Shown here: in pieces, positions 44,975 through 54,562 of the stretch
Numbering within the stretch: position 1 is the stretch's first letter
Layout: each line of letters opens with the position of its first letter
Origin: Bacillota bacterium
GTDB lineage: Bacteria > Bacillota > Clostridia > Christensenellales > SZUA-584
Assembly: GCA_023410475.1 (NCBI GenBank)
Contig: JAEYPS010000023.1
Location: 1-64,000 of the forward strand
DNA length: 64,000 nucleotides
Reading direction: 5' to 3'
The notes under the pieces: generated by a model
Seen by the model: only the letters and a program-made list of their open reading frames with translations
The model's database searches: none
Told to the model about the DNA's origin: nothing
Position numbers and translations under genes: made by a program

Positions 44975-46273
44975 TCATATTATTTCTTCATATATTAATG
45001 AAGGCCTTTGCGCGCTGTCCGAAATATTAAGACATTCTTTTATGCTCTTTTGAGCCTGCTGCATTTTTGCTTTGTCACTGGCGTACACCTCGCAGAGTAT
45101 GTCGCCTATCTCAACCCTGTCGCCGATCCTCTTTTTCAGAATATAACCTACGGAGAGGTCTATCGTATCGTCCTTCTTTACCCGCCCCGCCCCAAGCTCT
45201 CCCGCCGCCGTGCCGAGACCGCGGCAGTCGACGGAGCTCAACACGCCGCTTTTATCAGAGTATACGCTTTCTATTATGGAGGCGCAAGGCAGCAAAGACG
45301 TATCGTATATTACATCTTTGTTTCCGCCCTGGGCTTCTATAATCTCGCCCAGCTTCCCAAGCGCCCGCCCCGAATCGAGCGCATGCAAAAGCGCCTGCTC
45401 CGCGTCTTGCATGCTGCGAGATATGCCGGCAAGGCAAAGCATACGGCTTGCGAGCGCCAGCGAAACGGTAAGAAGGTCTCCCTTTACTTTTCCCTGAAGT
45501 ATCTCTATCGCTTCCGCGACTTCAAGCGAGTTTCCTACGGCGTTCCCCAGAGGCTGGTTCATGTCGCTTATTATGGCGGCCGTTTTTCTGCCCGAATTTC
45601 TGCCTATCTCGACCATTGCCCGGGCAAGCGCCTTCGAGTCCTCAAGCTCTCCCATAAACGCCCCGCCTCCTGTTTTGACGTCCAGCATTATTATCCCTGC
45701 GCCCGAGGCTATCTTCTTGCTCATTATGCTGCTCGCGATAAGGGGAATGCTCTCAACTGTGGCCGTAACGTCGCGAAGCGAATAGAGCATCTTGTCCGCC
45801 GGACACAGCCTCAATGTCTGGCCCATGACCGCCGCGCCCACGCTTTTTATCTGCGATATAAATTCTTCCAGAGAAAGGGATACGCTCATGCCGGGTATTG
45901 ATTCGAGTTTGTCAAGCGTGCCGCCCGTATGTCCAAGGCCGCGTCCCGACATTTTTGCAACCTTGAGTCCGCACGCGGCTACAAGAGGAACGACGATTAG
46001 CGTCGTTGTATCCGCGACGCCTCCCGTTGAATGCTTGTCGGCTACAACTCCGAGTGACTTAAGATCAGCGATGTCTCCCGAATGAGCCATAGCGTTGGTA
46101 AGGTATGAAGTCTCCTCGCCGTCAAGTCCCTTGAAATACACGGCCATCATAAACGCGGAGGCCTGATAATCAGGTATATCGCCCGCGACGAACCCGGATA
46201 TAAAAAACTCTATCTCTTCGCGGGAAAGCTTTTTGCCGCCTCGTTTTTTTAATATAACATCGTACATCCTCAT
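44975..46273 (-). CDS. pdp: pyrimidine-nucleoside phosphorylase
   Basis: This 432-residue glycosyltransferase family 4 enzyme splits uridine, thymidine or deoxyuridine with phosphate. It has the signature SGRGLGHTGGTLDKLESIPG and the early KHSTGGVADTTT phosphate loop. The relatives deoA and trpD share this fold; motif and length fit Pdp best. I start at 46273 (MRMYDVILKK) because GGAGG lies 7 bases upstream; the longer frame lacks a site. Its stop lies 16 bases from the DnaA-box cluster. Confidence 0.92.
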   Translation of the reverse strand: MRMYDVILKKRGGKKLSREEIEFFISGFVAGDIPDYQASAFMMAVYFKGLDGEETSYLTNAMAHSGDIADLKSLGVVADKHSTGGVADTTTLIVVPLVAACGLKVAKMSGRGLGHTGGTLDKLESIPGMSVSLSLEEFISQIKSVGAAVMGQTLRLCPADKMLYSLRDVTATVESIPLIASSIMSKKIASGAGIIMLDVKTGGGAFMGELEDSKALARAMVEIGRNSGRKTAAIISDMNQPLGNAVGNSLEVAEAIEILQGKVKGDLLTVSLALASRMLCLAGISRSMQDAEQALLHALDSGRALGKLGEIIEAQGGNKDVIYDTSLLPCASIIESVYSDKSGVLSSVDCRGLGTAAGELGAGRVKKDDTIDLSVGYILKKRIGDRVEIGDILCEVYASDKAKMQQAQKSIKECLNISDSAQRPSLIYEEII

Positions 46274-46370
46274 AGCTTTACCTCCGACGCTATCGATATC
46301 ACCCTCGCAAGAATTATATACCACAGAACGTTTGAAGCGTCAAATAAACCGCAAAATATAACAAGTATGG

Positions 46371-46399
46371 TTGCAGTCGCGCGGACAGGCAAGTATAAT
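46371..46399 (+). promoter_or_regulatory. sigma-A promoter of dapF-cca
   Basis: TTGCAG (46371-46376), 17 bases, TATAAT (46394-46399), 30 bases before the dapF start. Confidence 0.7.
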
Positions 46400-46429
46400 G
46401 GACACATAAGGTAAGATCGGGAGGAACAT

Positions 46430-47254
46430 ATGGAATTTACCAAGATGCACGGGCTTGGCAACGACTTTTTGATATTTGTGGACGACGATACGGACAGGGA
46501 CTGGAACGCGGTTGCGAAGCGCGTTTGCCCGAGGGCGCTAAGCGTCGGGGCAGACGGCATACTCGTTGTGCTTCCCTCAGATGTCGCCGATCTTAAGATG
46601 AGGATAATCAACGCCGACGGGAGCGAGGCGGAGATGTGCGGCAACGGAATACGCTGTTTCGCAAAGTTTGTCTATGAAAAAGGAATAGCCGCGAAGACGA
46701 ACCTTTCGGTTGAGACACTGGCCGGAGTTATGCACCCGAGGCTCTACGTTCAGGACGGTGTTGTAACGGGCGTGCGTGTCGACATGGGCAAGCCCTCGTT
46801 TGAGCGCGAGGCAATACCGATGAGCGGGCAGGGAGATGTATTCGATATCGACATAGAGGCCGCTGGACGAAATTTAAAGATTTCTTCGGTTCTTATGGGA
46901 GTGCCGCACACGGTGGTGCTTGTCGATGACGCGGATAAAATTGAGCTCGACGTATTGGGCCCGGCTATAGAGAAGCATCCGCTGTTTCCGAAGAAGACGA
47001 ACGTCGACTTTGTGCAGATACTAGACAGGCAAAACATAAAGCTTCGCGTTTGGGAGAGGGGCGCAGGCCCGACGCTCGCATGCGGAACGGGAGCGAGCGC
47101 AAGCGTGGCGCTGCTCTATAAGATAGGGCTTGTAGACAGCAAAACGTCCGTACACCTTCACGCGGGAGAGCTTGTAATAGAGTGCCTCGAAGACGGCAGG
47201 GTAATGATGACCGGTCCGGCTGCCTGCGTATACACCGGGACGCTCTGCGAATGA
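46430..47254 (+). CDS. dapF: diaminopimelate epimerase
   Basis: The 274-residue enzyme converts LL- to meso-diaminopimelate for peptidoglycan and lysine. The two catalytic cysteines are Cys70 (EMCGNGIRC) and Cys218 (LACGTGASA), and the start KMHGLGNDFLIFVDD is typical. GGGAGG lies 6 bases before the ATG. It overlaps the cca gene by 4 bases, so the two are translated together. Confidence 0.96.
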   Translation: MEFTKMHGLGNDFLIFVDDDTDRDWNAVAKRVCPRALSVGADGILVVLPSDVADLKMRIINADGSEAEMCGNGIRCFAKFVYEKGIAAKTNLSVETLAGVMHPRLYVQDGVVTGVRVDMGKPSFEREAIPMSGQGDVFDIDIEAAGRNLKISSVLMGVPHTVVLVDDADKIELDVLGPAIEKHPLFPKKTNVDFVQILDRQNIKLRVWERGAGPTLACGTGASASVALLYKIGLVDSKTSVHLHAGELVIECLEDGRVMMTGPAACVYTGTLCE

Positions 47255-48642
47255 AAGATCTGCCCGGCGGGCTTAAAGAACTGTCGGATATATTCGCCGC
47301 CGCAGGGTATAAGCTTTACCTTGTAGGCGGATATGTAAGAAACAACGTCCTCGGCCTGTCCGGAGGCGACCTCGATGTATGTTCCTGTGCGCTGCCCTAT
47401 GACGCGGCGCTTTTTTTACGCGAAGCGGGGCTAAGGGTAATAGAAAAAGCTCCCGAGCTCGGCACTATTGAAGCTCACCTTGATATAAACGGAAAAAATT
47501 ACGTATTCGAGCACACTACATTCAGGCGCGACTTTTACCCGGAGGGCGGAAATCACAGGCCATACGGCGTTGAGTTTACTAAAGACATCAAACAAGACGC
47601 ATCCCGCCGTGATTTTACGGTGAACGCTCTGTACATTGATATAGCGTCGGGAGAGACGCTGGACCCTACGGGAAAAGGACTGCATGACGCGTCGCTGCGG
47701 CTGATACGCGCCGCGGCCGAGGATCCCGATATAACGATTCGCGACGACGGCCTACGTATAATGCGCATGGCAAGGTTTGCAGCCGAGCTTGGGTTTTCGG
47801 TGAGCCCCGAACTTATGGAATGCGCCAGAAAACGCTCGTACCTTTTGAAGGACATTTCCGCGGAGCGAAAAAGAGACGAGCTTAAAAAGATACTGATGGC
47901 CGACGTAAAGAACGGAATTCAGGGAGCGCCAGAAAAGGGTCTTTCTATACTGCGGCAGTCGGGAGCGCTTTTGCACATACTTCCTACGCTCAGCGAAGGC
48001 GATGGTGTAAAGCAGTCGGAGGTATACCATAAATACGACGTGCTTGGTCACGGTATACACTCGTGCGCGGCCGCGCCTGCCGTGCTCGAGCTCAGGCTCG
48101 CGGCGCTGCTGCACGATATAGGAAAGCCCGCCGCGCTGCGCAAGGGAGGAAATATGTACGGCCACGAGGTGCTGGGCGAGGCGCTAGCCGCCGAAGAGCT
48201 GGAACGGCTGAAGTTTGAGAACAGTATAAAATGCGTTGTTATTCCCCTCGTTCGCTGGCATATGTTCGACCTTGAGGGCAGAGCGAAGCCAAAGACTATA
48301 AGGAAACGCGCGGTCAAGCTGGGAAGGGAAACGTTCAGAATGCTAACGGCGCTGCGGCGAGCGGATTTTATTGGCTCGGGTATGGAGCCTCGCAGCGTAG
48401 AGTCGGCGGACAACTGGCAAAGAGAGCTTGAAGCAATGGACGCGCAGAGCGTACCGTGGAGCGTAAAGGAGCTTAAGATAAGCGGAGACGATGTAATGGA
48501 GCTGCTCGGTATTTCTCCGTCGCCGGCGGTCGGGGCAGTGCTTGCGATGCTGCACAGAGAATGCGTAGCGCGTCCTTCAAGCAACAACTATGAGTCGTTA
48601 AAGAAGCTTGTTATAGCGCACAAATCAAATCTTTTACTATAA
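47251..48642 (+). CDS. cca: CCA tRNA nucleotidyltransferase with HD domain
   Basis: This 463-residue class II enzyme adds or repairs the CCA end of tRNAs. Nucleotidyltransferase motifs are YLVGGYVRNNVLG, the metal-binding GGDLDVC, and RRDFTVNALYID. An HD phosphohydrolase domain follows (LLHDIGKPAAL). The start at 47251 overlaps the dapF stop (ATGA). If CC- and A-adding activities are split in this organism it could be only one of them; the sequence does not tell me which. Confidence 0.93.
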   Translation: MKDLPGGLKELSDIFAAAGYKLYLVGGYVRNNVLGLSGGDLDVCSCALPYDAALFLREAGLRVIEKAPELGTIEAHLDINGKNYVFEHTTFRRDFYPEGGNHRPYGVEFTKDIKQDASRRDFTVNALYIDIASGETLDPTGKGLHDASLRLIRAAAEDPDITIRDDGLRIMRMARFAAELGFSVSPELMECARKRSYLLKDISAERKRDELKKILMADVKNGIQGAPEKGLSILRQSGALLHILPTLSEGDGVKQSEVYHKYDVLGHGIHSCAAAPAVLELRLAALLHDIGKPAALRKGGNMYGHEVLGEALAAEELERLKFENSIKCVVIPLVRWHMFDLEGRAKPKTIRKRAVKLGRETFRMLTALRRADFIGSGMEPRSVESADNWQRELEAMDAQSVPWSVKELKISGDDVMELLGISPSPAVGAVLAMLHRECVARPSSNNYESLKKLVIAHKSNLLL

Positions 48643-48795
48643 TGTTACGTATATTTCAAAAATATTAAAAACATCTTGTGTTACGGCAGATTCGGTAGTA
48701 TTATATGCGTACCTGATTTTATATGGATCCTCTAAAAAGGGGAAGGCTTTTCAGGGTGAAAATTGAGATGGTGCGCGCTGTGTGGGGGTGGTTTT

Positions 48796-49734
48796 ATGAA
48801 CAGGCGTAGTCTCTTGAGGCGGTTCAGAAACGGCAGGGATGTCGGGACATATACTAAAATTAAGTTTGAGATAATGGGCAGCACCGACCTTGGGAAAGAG
48901 AAAATATCTTTTGAGACGGATATACATTATTTGGATATAGGCGAAGGCGAGACTATCCTGCTCGTTCACGGTATCGGGCAGTCGCTGTACACGTGGCGCA
49001 ATAACGTAGACTATTTCGTAAGGCACGGCTACAGAGTCATAGCGCCTGATCTTGCGGGTTTCGGATATAGCGGGCATCCGAATATCTATTACACAGCCGA
49101 AGAATACGCTATAATATTAAAAGCGTTTATGGATTCGATAAAGCTTAAGAAAGCGCATATAGCCGCTTTCTCTGCAGGATGCCTCAGCGCCGTCTGCCTT
49201 GCGGCGGCATATCCAAAGCGGGTGGGCAAGCTTATACTAATATCACCGGGCATTCCAAACCCTGGCTATCCCCTCGGCATGAAGCTGGCGTCTACTTGGC
49301 TCGGAGAGAAGATTTTTAAGCTGCTGTTCAGCGAAACGTATGTAAAGAGCGCGCTTCAAAGCATGTATTTCGACGCGTCGCAGATAACAGGCGACGTGCT
49401 TGAAAACTACTGTGCTCCGTTTTACAGCAGGGATGTGAGAGAAACGCTTTGCCTTTGCATGAAGCATTTTGACGATTCGCATACCCGCTCGCTGCTCAAA
49501 AGCGTTAAAAGCGAAACGCTTGTGTTGTCCGGTACGGACGACAGGCTGCACACAGAAGAGATGATAAAGACATATGCGTCGGGCATTATCGGCGCGAGGT
49601 ATCTTAAAATAAGAAACTGCGCTCACCTTCTGCATGAGGAAAAGCACGCAAGGTTTAACGACGAGGTTAATAAGTTCCTCAAAAAGGAGGAAAGGGAGGA
49701 GTTTGCAGTGCTCTACAGAAGATACCAGCGTTAA
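48796..49734 (+). CDS. alpha/beta hydrolase
   Basis: The protein has 312 residues. Oxyanion-hole segment LVHGIGQSLYTW, nucleophile Ser in AFSAGCLSA (Ala in the first position of the elbow), acid in LSGTDDRLHTEE and His in the HLLHEEKHARF region form a complete fold. The N-terminus is basic (MNRRSLLRRFRNG). Substrate unknown; not an obvious esterase or haloalkane subgroup. I chose ATG 48796 with a GGGGG-rich site upstream. Confidence 0.78.
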   Translation: MNRRSLLRRFRNGRDVGTYTKIKFEIMGSTDLGKEKISFETDIHYLDIGEGETILLVHGIGQSLYTWRNNVDYFVRHGYRVIAPDLAGFGYSGHPNIYYTAEEYAIILKAFMDSIKLKKAHIAAFSAGCLSAVCLAAAYPKRVGKLILISPGIPNPGYPLGMKLASTWLGEKIFKLLFSETYVKSALQSMYFDASQITGDVLENYCAPFYSRDVRETLCLCMKHFDDSHTRSLLKSVKSETLVLSGTDDRLHTEEMIKTYASGIIGARYLKIRNCAHLLHEEKHARFNDEVNKFLKKEEREEFAVLYRRYQR

Positions 49735-49738
49735 TCGG

Positions 49739-49766
49739 TTGATAAATAATTCAGTTTTGATATAAT
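49739..49766 (+). promoter_or_regulatory. probable sigma-A promoter
   Basis: TTGATA (49739-49744), 16 bases, TATAAT (49761-49766), 41 bases before the GTG of the propeller protein. Confidence 0.6.
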
Positions 49767-49807
49767 AGAATGAAAACTATTAAAAGACTCGCTTGGAGGT
49801 TAATGTA

Positions 49808-51046
49808 GTGATTGGAAGGTCTAGGGCGAGAAGGTATAAAAGCAGAAGCAGCATGAGGGGAAGACGCGGCTCAAGAAGGTCGAGGATGCGCGACCTCGCG
49901 CCGATACTTAAATTGGCCGGGCTGATTGCGGCAGGCGCCGCTGTGCTGGCGGTGCTTATAATATTTGTATTTGTGCCGTTGTTTTCGGGAGGGCCTGCAG
50001 AGCCTGTCTCTGAGGCGTCATCCACGCCGACTCCTGCTCCTACTCCCATAATAACGGGCGACATTTCGGACAGGACTGTACAGCTCGCGATAACGCCGAA
50101 ATCGATAAACGACCCGTTTATGTTCGGAAATGAAGTGGTGTTTACTACCGGCGATCCCGCCTCAACGTCTCCCGATATAACGAGCGTAGCTGTCTATAAT
50201 ATCGAGACTCAGCAGTATGCGGCTGTTGAGGGAATAACCAAAAAGTACAACAGCCTGTTCGAGCCCAAGATGAACGACAAGTATATCGTCTATCTTGACG
50301 CCAAGAGCGAGAACGGCGGCGCCATATGCGGTTACGATAAGGAGTCCGCAAAGTCTTTCGTGATTCGCGAATACCTGTACGGAAAGCCGAGGGTGACGCT
50401 GTCAGGCAAATACGCGGTATGGATGCAGCAGACAGGACAGGCGACGGACAAGCTGTACGTTTACGACCTGGAGACGAAGGAAAGCGCGGTTTTAGAAGTG
50501 TTTATTAACACTCCTTTCTCGATAAGCCCCGCGTATGCTTCGAATGATGCTATCATATACGTTCAGCCCGAGGGCGAAAGCCAGATACTCGAAGGCTCGT
50601 CGGCATCTATGAACGCGCAGATAAGCGTGATCCCGCTTCGTGACAAAGGCGACTCGGCGCGCGAGACATTCTGCCCGGGGACGTTCGTATTTGGCCCAAA
50701 GATCGACGGCGACGACATTGTGTTCTTAAACGGCGCAGGCGATGAGAGTTCCTCGCTTATGTATGTCGGCAAGAAGGGCGGCCAGCGTACCGAGCCAATT
50801 GAGATAGCGAAGAACGTTTTAAAATACGACGTGGGCGACGGCTATGTGGTCTATAATAAAGAGACGAACGGCAACGACGAAGCTGTGTTTATATATTACT
50901 TTAAGGACGGCTCAACGGGAAGGCTGTCAAGCGAGAACACCAGGGCGCTGCTTGTGGGCGCAAACGGTAAGGACGTGCTGTGGTACGACATCATGGGCGG
51001 ATTCACAGACGTAGCCGACGTGGTCATACATATAAAAGTGCCGTAA
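49808..51046 (+). CDS. membrane-anchored beta-propeller-like protein
   Basis: This 412-residue protein has a very basic N-terminus (RSRARRYKSRSSMRGRRGSR), one transmembrane helix (about 34-56), a Pro/Thr linker and an extracytoplasmic region. The latter has repeated blades of the kind DKYIVYLDAKSENGG, GKYAVWMQQTG, DDIVFLNGAGDE, GYVVYNKETNG and KDVLWYDIMGG. The layout suggests a TolB/WD-like propeller; no catalytic site seen. GTG 49808 follows GGAGGT by 7 bases. Function unknown; it may scaffold partners at the membrane. Confidence 0.7.
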   Translation: MIGRSRARRYKSRSSMRGRRGSRRSRMRDLAPILKLAGLIAAGAAVLAVLIIFVFVPLFSGGPAEPVSEASSTPTPAPTPIITGDISDRTVQLAITPKSINDPFMFGNEVVFTTGDPASTSPDITSVAVYNIETQQYAAVEGITKKYNSLFEPKMNDKYIVYLDAKSENGGAICGYDKESAKSFVIREYLYGKPRVTLSGKYAVWMQQTGQATDKLYVYDLETKESAVLEVFINTPFSISPAYASNDAIIYVQPEGESQILEGSSASMNAQISVIPLRDKGDSARETFCPGTFVFGPKIDGDDIVFLNGAGDESSSLMYVGKKGGQRTEPIEIAKNVLKYDVGDGYVVYNKETNGNDEAVFIYYFKDGSTGRLSSENTRALLVGANGKDVLWYDIMGGFTDVADVVIHIKVP

Positions 51047-51061
51047 GAAAATATAAAAATG

Positions 51062-51091
51062 AAAGCTGACACATTGCGTGCCAGCTTTTTT
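51062..51091. terminator. rho-independent terminator
   Basis: AAAGCTG (51063-51068 region) pairs with CAGCTTT, with inner bases CA/TG around a CATTG loop, then six T. It lies between the convergent propeller and SGNH genes. Confidence 0.7.
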
Positions 51092-51105
51092 GTTTATCGT
51101 TTAAG

Positions 51106-51819
51106 CTATACAGCCGCGTACGACGGCAGAAGATACGACGCGTATTCCTTTATGTGGTTTATAACAGCCTCGAATATCAGCCTGTGGCCGGCCGCGTTGG
51201 GGTGTATGCCGTCTGAGCACATGTAGTCGCCAAAGTCCTTCATTTTTAGAAACTCGCGGCGCACATCGATGCAGCTGATGCCGCGCTGTCTGGCGACGTA
51301 CTGTATGCAGTTCGAGTATCTCTCGTGCCACCAGTATATGTGCCATACGTCCTTGAGCCATTTTAATATACTTTGGCCCTTTTCCCTGTCGCTGTTCGTG
51401 AACCATTTGAAATAGCTGTCGGCGTACAGCGGAGGAAGAGTCGCGAGCACGGGTTTTTTGCCTTTGCTCAAAACATGGTCTACCATTTCTTTAAGGCATT
51501 TTTCAAATACGTCAAGAGGAGTTTTGGGAATGTGGTCGTAAGATGGGTTTAGCGCGATGTCGTCCCATAAAAAGTCGCAGTCGTTGCCGCCGAACTCTAT
51601 TACCACTATATCGGGGTCGATTTTATCAAGCTTTGATTCGAGCTGCTTTTGCCCCTGCAGTATCGTTGAGCCAAACCTTGAGGCGTTGTGCATTTGTGCG
51701 TCAATGTTCTCGGCGAGCAGGTTAAAAAAACAATCCTTCAATATCGTGTACTTTTTCCTGCTTTCGTCCAGCGTGACTCCTTTTGAAAGAGAGTCGCCCA
51801 CTACGAGTATTTTTTTCAT
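51106..51819 (-). CDS. SGNH/GDSL hydrolase
   Basis: The 237-residue protein shows all four SGNH blocks: GDSLSKG (Ser nucleophile) near the start, Gly in block II, GGNDCDF in block III, and DGIHPNAAGH in block V. No signal peptide is visible. Such enzymes hydrolyse esters of lipids, carbohydrates or wall polymers; the substrate is unknown. It lies on the minus strand opposite its neighbours. Confidence 0.85.
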   Translation of the reverse strand: MKKILVVGDSLSKGVTLDESRKKYTILKDCFFNLLAENIDAQMHNASRFGSTILQGQKQLESKLDKIDPDIVVIEFGGNDCDFLWDDIALNPSYDHIPKTPLDVFEKCLKEMVDHVLSKGKKPVLATLPPLYADSYFKWFTNSDREKGQSILKWLKDVWHIYWWHERYSNCIQYVARQRGISCIDVRREFLKMKDFGDYMCSDGIHPNAAGHRLIFEAVINHIKEYASYLLPSYAAV

Positions 51820-52087
51820 TTTAATCCTTCCTTAAAGCATTTATATATTTATGATTGCATTGTAAGGATTGTTTTAAACATCGAGCGTGCGCCTGCGATT
51901 TACTGACAATAAAATCATAGCATGGCGGCTTTTGCCGCGCAACGCATCAAATTTGAACTATGTGTAAACTTTGCCGCTTGTTATATAATAACAACATACT
52001 TAAATGCCGCGCTTTTTTATCTTTCAAATATCTATTATTTGTTTTATAATTAAGCGAAGAAAAGAGTAATTTTTAAGGGGGCACGAT

Positions 52088-52864
52088 ATGGCAAGAATCA
52101 TAGCCATTGCGAATCAAAAAGGGGGCGTTGGGAAGACGACTACTGCGGTAAACTTAAGCGCATGCATCGCTGAGAAGGGCAAGAAGGTGCTGCTTATAGA
52201 CGTGGATCCGCAGGGCAATTCAACAAGCGGTCTCGGGGTCGACAAGAGTACGCTAAAAGCGTCCTCATACGATATCTTGATAAACGGCGCGAACCCTAAA
52301 GACGTATTAATAAAGACTATGATAGACACTCTCGACATAATACCCGCCAACATAGATCTTGTGGGCGCCGAGGTAGAGCTCGTCTCAAGGATAGCGAGAG
52401 AGCAGATATTAAAGCAGGCCTTAAAAACCATAAAGAACGATTATGATTATATATTTATGGACTGTCCGCCGTCGTTGGGGCTTATAACAGTAAATGCGCT
52501 TACGGCGGCCGACAAGATACTCGTGCCGATACAGTGCGAATACTACGCGCTCGAAGGGCTTTCACAGCTTATCAATACAATAAAGCTCGTAAAGACCAGC
52601 CTTAACCCCGCGCTTGAGGTAGAAGGCGTAGTGCTGACGATGTTCGACGGCAGAACGAATCTTTCTATACAGGTTGTAGACGAAGTAAAGAAGTACTTTA
52701 AAAATAAAGTATATAAGACTATAATACCGCGCAATGTGCGGCTGGGAGAAGCGCCGAGTTTCGGGCTGCCCGTTATTCGGTACGACGCCACGTGCCTCGG
52801 CTCGCAGTGTTATAACGACCTCGCGAACGAGGTTATCGAATATAACGGAGGTAATACTCTATGA
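52088..52864 (+). CDS. soj: chromosome-partitioning ATPase ParA/Soj
   Basis: This 258-residue Walker ATPase has the deviant P-loop KGGVGKTT (residues 11-18), Walker B YIFMDCPPSLGL, and the DNA-binding C-terminal helix region. It works with ParB/Spo0J in origin segregation and, as Soj, influences DnaA activity. It overlaps parB by 4 bases. A -10 like TATAAT lies at 52045-52050 without a clear -35. Confidence 0.96.
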   Translation: MARIIAIANQKGGVGKTTTAVNLSACIAEKGKKVLLIDVDPQGNSTSGLGVDKSTLKASSYDILINGANPKDVLIKTMIDTLDIIPANIDLVGAEVELVSRIAREQILKQALKTIKNDYDYIFMDCPPSLGLITVNALTAADKILVPIQCEYYALEGLSQLINTIKLVKTSLNPALEVEGVVLTMFDGRTNLSIQVVDEVKKYFKNKVYKTIIPRNVRLGEAPSFGLPVIRYDATCLGSQCYNDLANEVIEYNGGNTL

Positions 52865-53712
52865 AACAACAAAGACTGGGGAAGGGCCTTGGCGCGCTCA
52901 TTGGCGAGCCCGAACAACAGCAGAGCACACAAAGCGTGATGGAGATAGACGTCAACGATATAGACCCAAATCTTGAGCAGCCAAGGAAAACGTTTGACGA
53001 TGAAAAACTAAAAGAGCTCGCGCAATCCATAAGCACGTACGGCATAGTCCAGCCTATTATAGTGCAGCGCAGCGGCGACAGATATATAATAATCGCAGGC
53101 GAGAGGAGATACCGCGCCGCGAGGATCGCGGGACTAGAAACGGTGCCTGTAGTAATTAAGGATTACTCGAGGCAGGCTTTTATGGAAGTCTCGCTTGTGG
53201 AAAACCTTCAGAGGGAAGACTTAAACCCCATAGAAGAAGCGGACGCCATGCGGATTTTGATGAAAGAGCACAGGCTCACGCAGGATGAGCTATCCGCGCG
53301 TATAGGCAAGTCGAGAAGCGCTATTGCAAACACGCTCCGCCTGCTTACTCTGCCCGCTGTAGTGAGGGAGATGGTCAAGTCGGGCGAGCTTTCAAGTGGC
53401 CACGCGAGATGCCTCATAACTCTTCCCAGCGACATTGAGAAGGCGAGAATGGCGAATAAAATCGTGGAGCTCGGGCTCTCGGTGCGAGCCGCGGAAGAGC
53501 TTATAAAGAACATGAGCAACAGAGAACCGAGAAAAGCAGAAAAAGAGCATTCCGTTGACCCTGAGATAGAATCCGCGCAAAACTCACTTTCATCCGCTCT
53601 CGGAACAAAGGTACAGATAGCGGGAGACCTTTACAAGGGGAAGATACTCCTTTCTTACTACAACCAGGACCAGCTTCAGAGTCTTTATGAATTTTTAATG
53701 ACCTGCCGTTGA
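52861..53712 (+). CDS. spo0J: chromosome-partitioning protein ParB/Spo0J
   Basis: The 283-residue protein binds parS and spreads as a CTP-dependent clamp. It has the ParB N-terminal domain (EQPRKTFDDEKLKEL, then GERRYRAARIAGLETVPV), VENLQREDLNPIEEADA, and a helix-turn-helix (LTQDELSARIGKSRSAIANTLRL). The C-terminal dimer domain follows. The first parS site begins one base after its stop codon. Confidence 0.96.
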   Translation: MKQQRLGKGLGALIGEPEQQQSTQSVMEIDVNDIDPNLEQPRKTFDDEKLKELAQSISTYGIVQPIIVQRSGDRYIIIAGERRYRAARIAGLETVPVVIKDYSRQAFMEVSLVENLQREDLNPIEEADAMRILMKEHRLTQDELSARIGKSRSAIANTLRLLTLPAVVREMVKSGELSSGHARCLITLPSDIEKARMANKIVELGLSVRAAEELIKNMSNREPRKAEKEHSVDPEIESAQNSLSSALGTKVQIAGDLYKGKILLSYYNQDQLQSLYEFLMTCR

Positions 53713-53728
53713 TGTTTCACGTGAAACA
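53713..53728. promoter_or_regulatory. parS: parS site 1
   Basis: TGTTTCACGTGAAACA is a perfect 16-bp match to the Firmicutes parS palindrome. It touches the parB stop codon. Confidence 0.95.
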
Positions 53729-53743
53729 GTCAATATATTAATA

Positions 53744-53774
53744 AAAGATTCAGAGTGCGCTGAATCTTTTTTGT
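53744..53774 (+). terminator. terminator of soj-spo0J
   Basis: AAAGATTCAG (53744-53753) / CTGAATCTTT (53760-53769) followed by T. It lies between two parS sites. Confidence 0.88.
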
Positions 53775-53805
53775 CATCCCCTAAAAGAATTCGATGTGTA
53801 TAAAA

Positions 53806-53821
53806 TGTTTCACGTGAAACA
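53806..53821. promoter_or_regulatory. parS: parS site 2
   Basis: A second perfect TGTTTCACGTGAAACA, 93 bases from the first. It lies 18 bases beyond the stop of the convergent CvpA-family gene. Confidence 0.95.
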
Positions 53822-53839
53822 ATATATTGGGGTTACTAT

Positions 53840-54547
53840 CTATACGATACCCCTTATAAGGTTGAGAAAGAAGTTGTTGCTGTAAAAGAACATTCCCAGC
53901 GATGAGTTTTGGAAGTATTCCGTAACCCTGTCCACCGGCATTACGAGAAACATAACGGGAACAGCCATCGTTACGAGGAAGCACAGCATTACGCCTCTTG
54001 TCGAGCCAAAGAGAGCGCCGACAGTTCTGTCGTATCTTTTGAGCTCGGGAAACTCGGTGGTATAATTTACAGCTCCCAGCACGAACGAAAACAATATTCG
54101 GGCTATAACGAACATGAGCAGAAACGAAAGTATGTTGAGCACGGCGCTCACAATCGTCATATTAAAGTATTCGCCCACTGTCGTAAGCCCGTCTTTTGCA
54201 AAAGCGTTTGACTCTATGTTTTGCCTTATGAGCGTAAGAAAAGGCTTGGCTGCGGTGGAACTTGAAATTATGCTGTCAAGCTTATCGGGCGAGAGTTCGT
54301 TTACGAGCAGCGAAGCGTCCTCAAAATTATTAATCTTCTCCGCACCCTCCGTATAGTAGATAAGAAACTTGAACATCGAAGGGCTCGCTTTGACGGCGGC
54401 GGAAACTACCGGATAAAAAAGGTAAGACGTAATTATGGAAAGAAAAAAAGCGCCGAGACTGAGCGAAGAGTGGAGGAACCCTCTGTAGATTCCTTCAAAG
54501 ACCGCGATTGCTATCAATATTATAAATAACAGGTCTACCAGGTTCAT
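53840..54547 (-). CDS. CvpA family membrane protein
   Basis: The 235-residue protein has four hydrophobic helices (first about 3-25) and the family opening NLVDLLFIILIAIAVFEGIYRGF, later VGALFGSTRGVMLCFLV. It is related to colicin V production protein CvpA and B. subtilis YshB. The large extracytoplasmic loop (about 70-130) is longer than in CvpA. Function unknown. It overlaps nothing, but lies 15 bases from the DUF5711 gene upstream. Confidence 0.85.
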   Translation of the reverse strand: MNLVDLLFIILIAIAVFEGIYRGFLHSSLSLGAFFLSIITSYLFYPVVSAAVKASPSMFKFLIYYTEGAEKINNFEDASLLVNELSPDKLDSIISSSTAAKPFLTLIRQNIESNAFAKDGLTTVGEYFNMTIVSAVLNILSFLLMFVIARILFSFVLGAVNYTTEFPELKRYDRTVGALFGSTRGVMLCFLVTMAVPVMFLVMPVDRVTEYFQNSSLGMFFYSNNFFLNLIRGIV

Positions 54548-54562
54548 GTATTTCCTCCGTGC

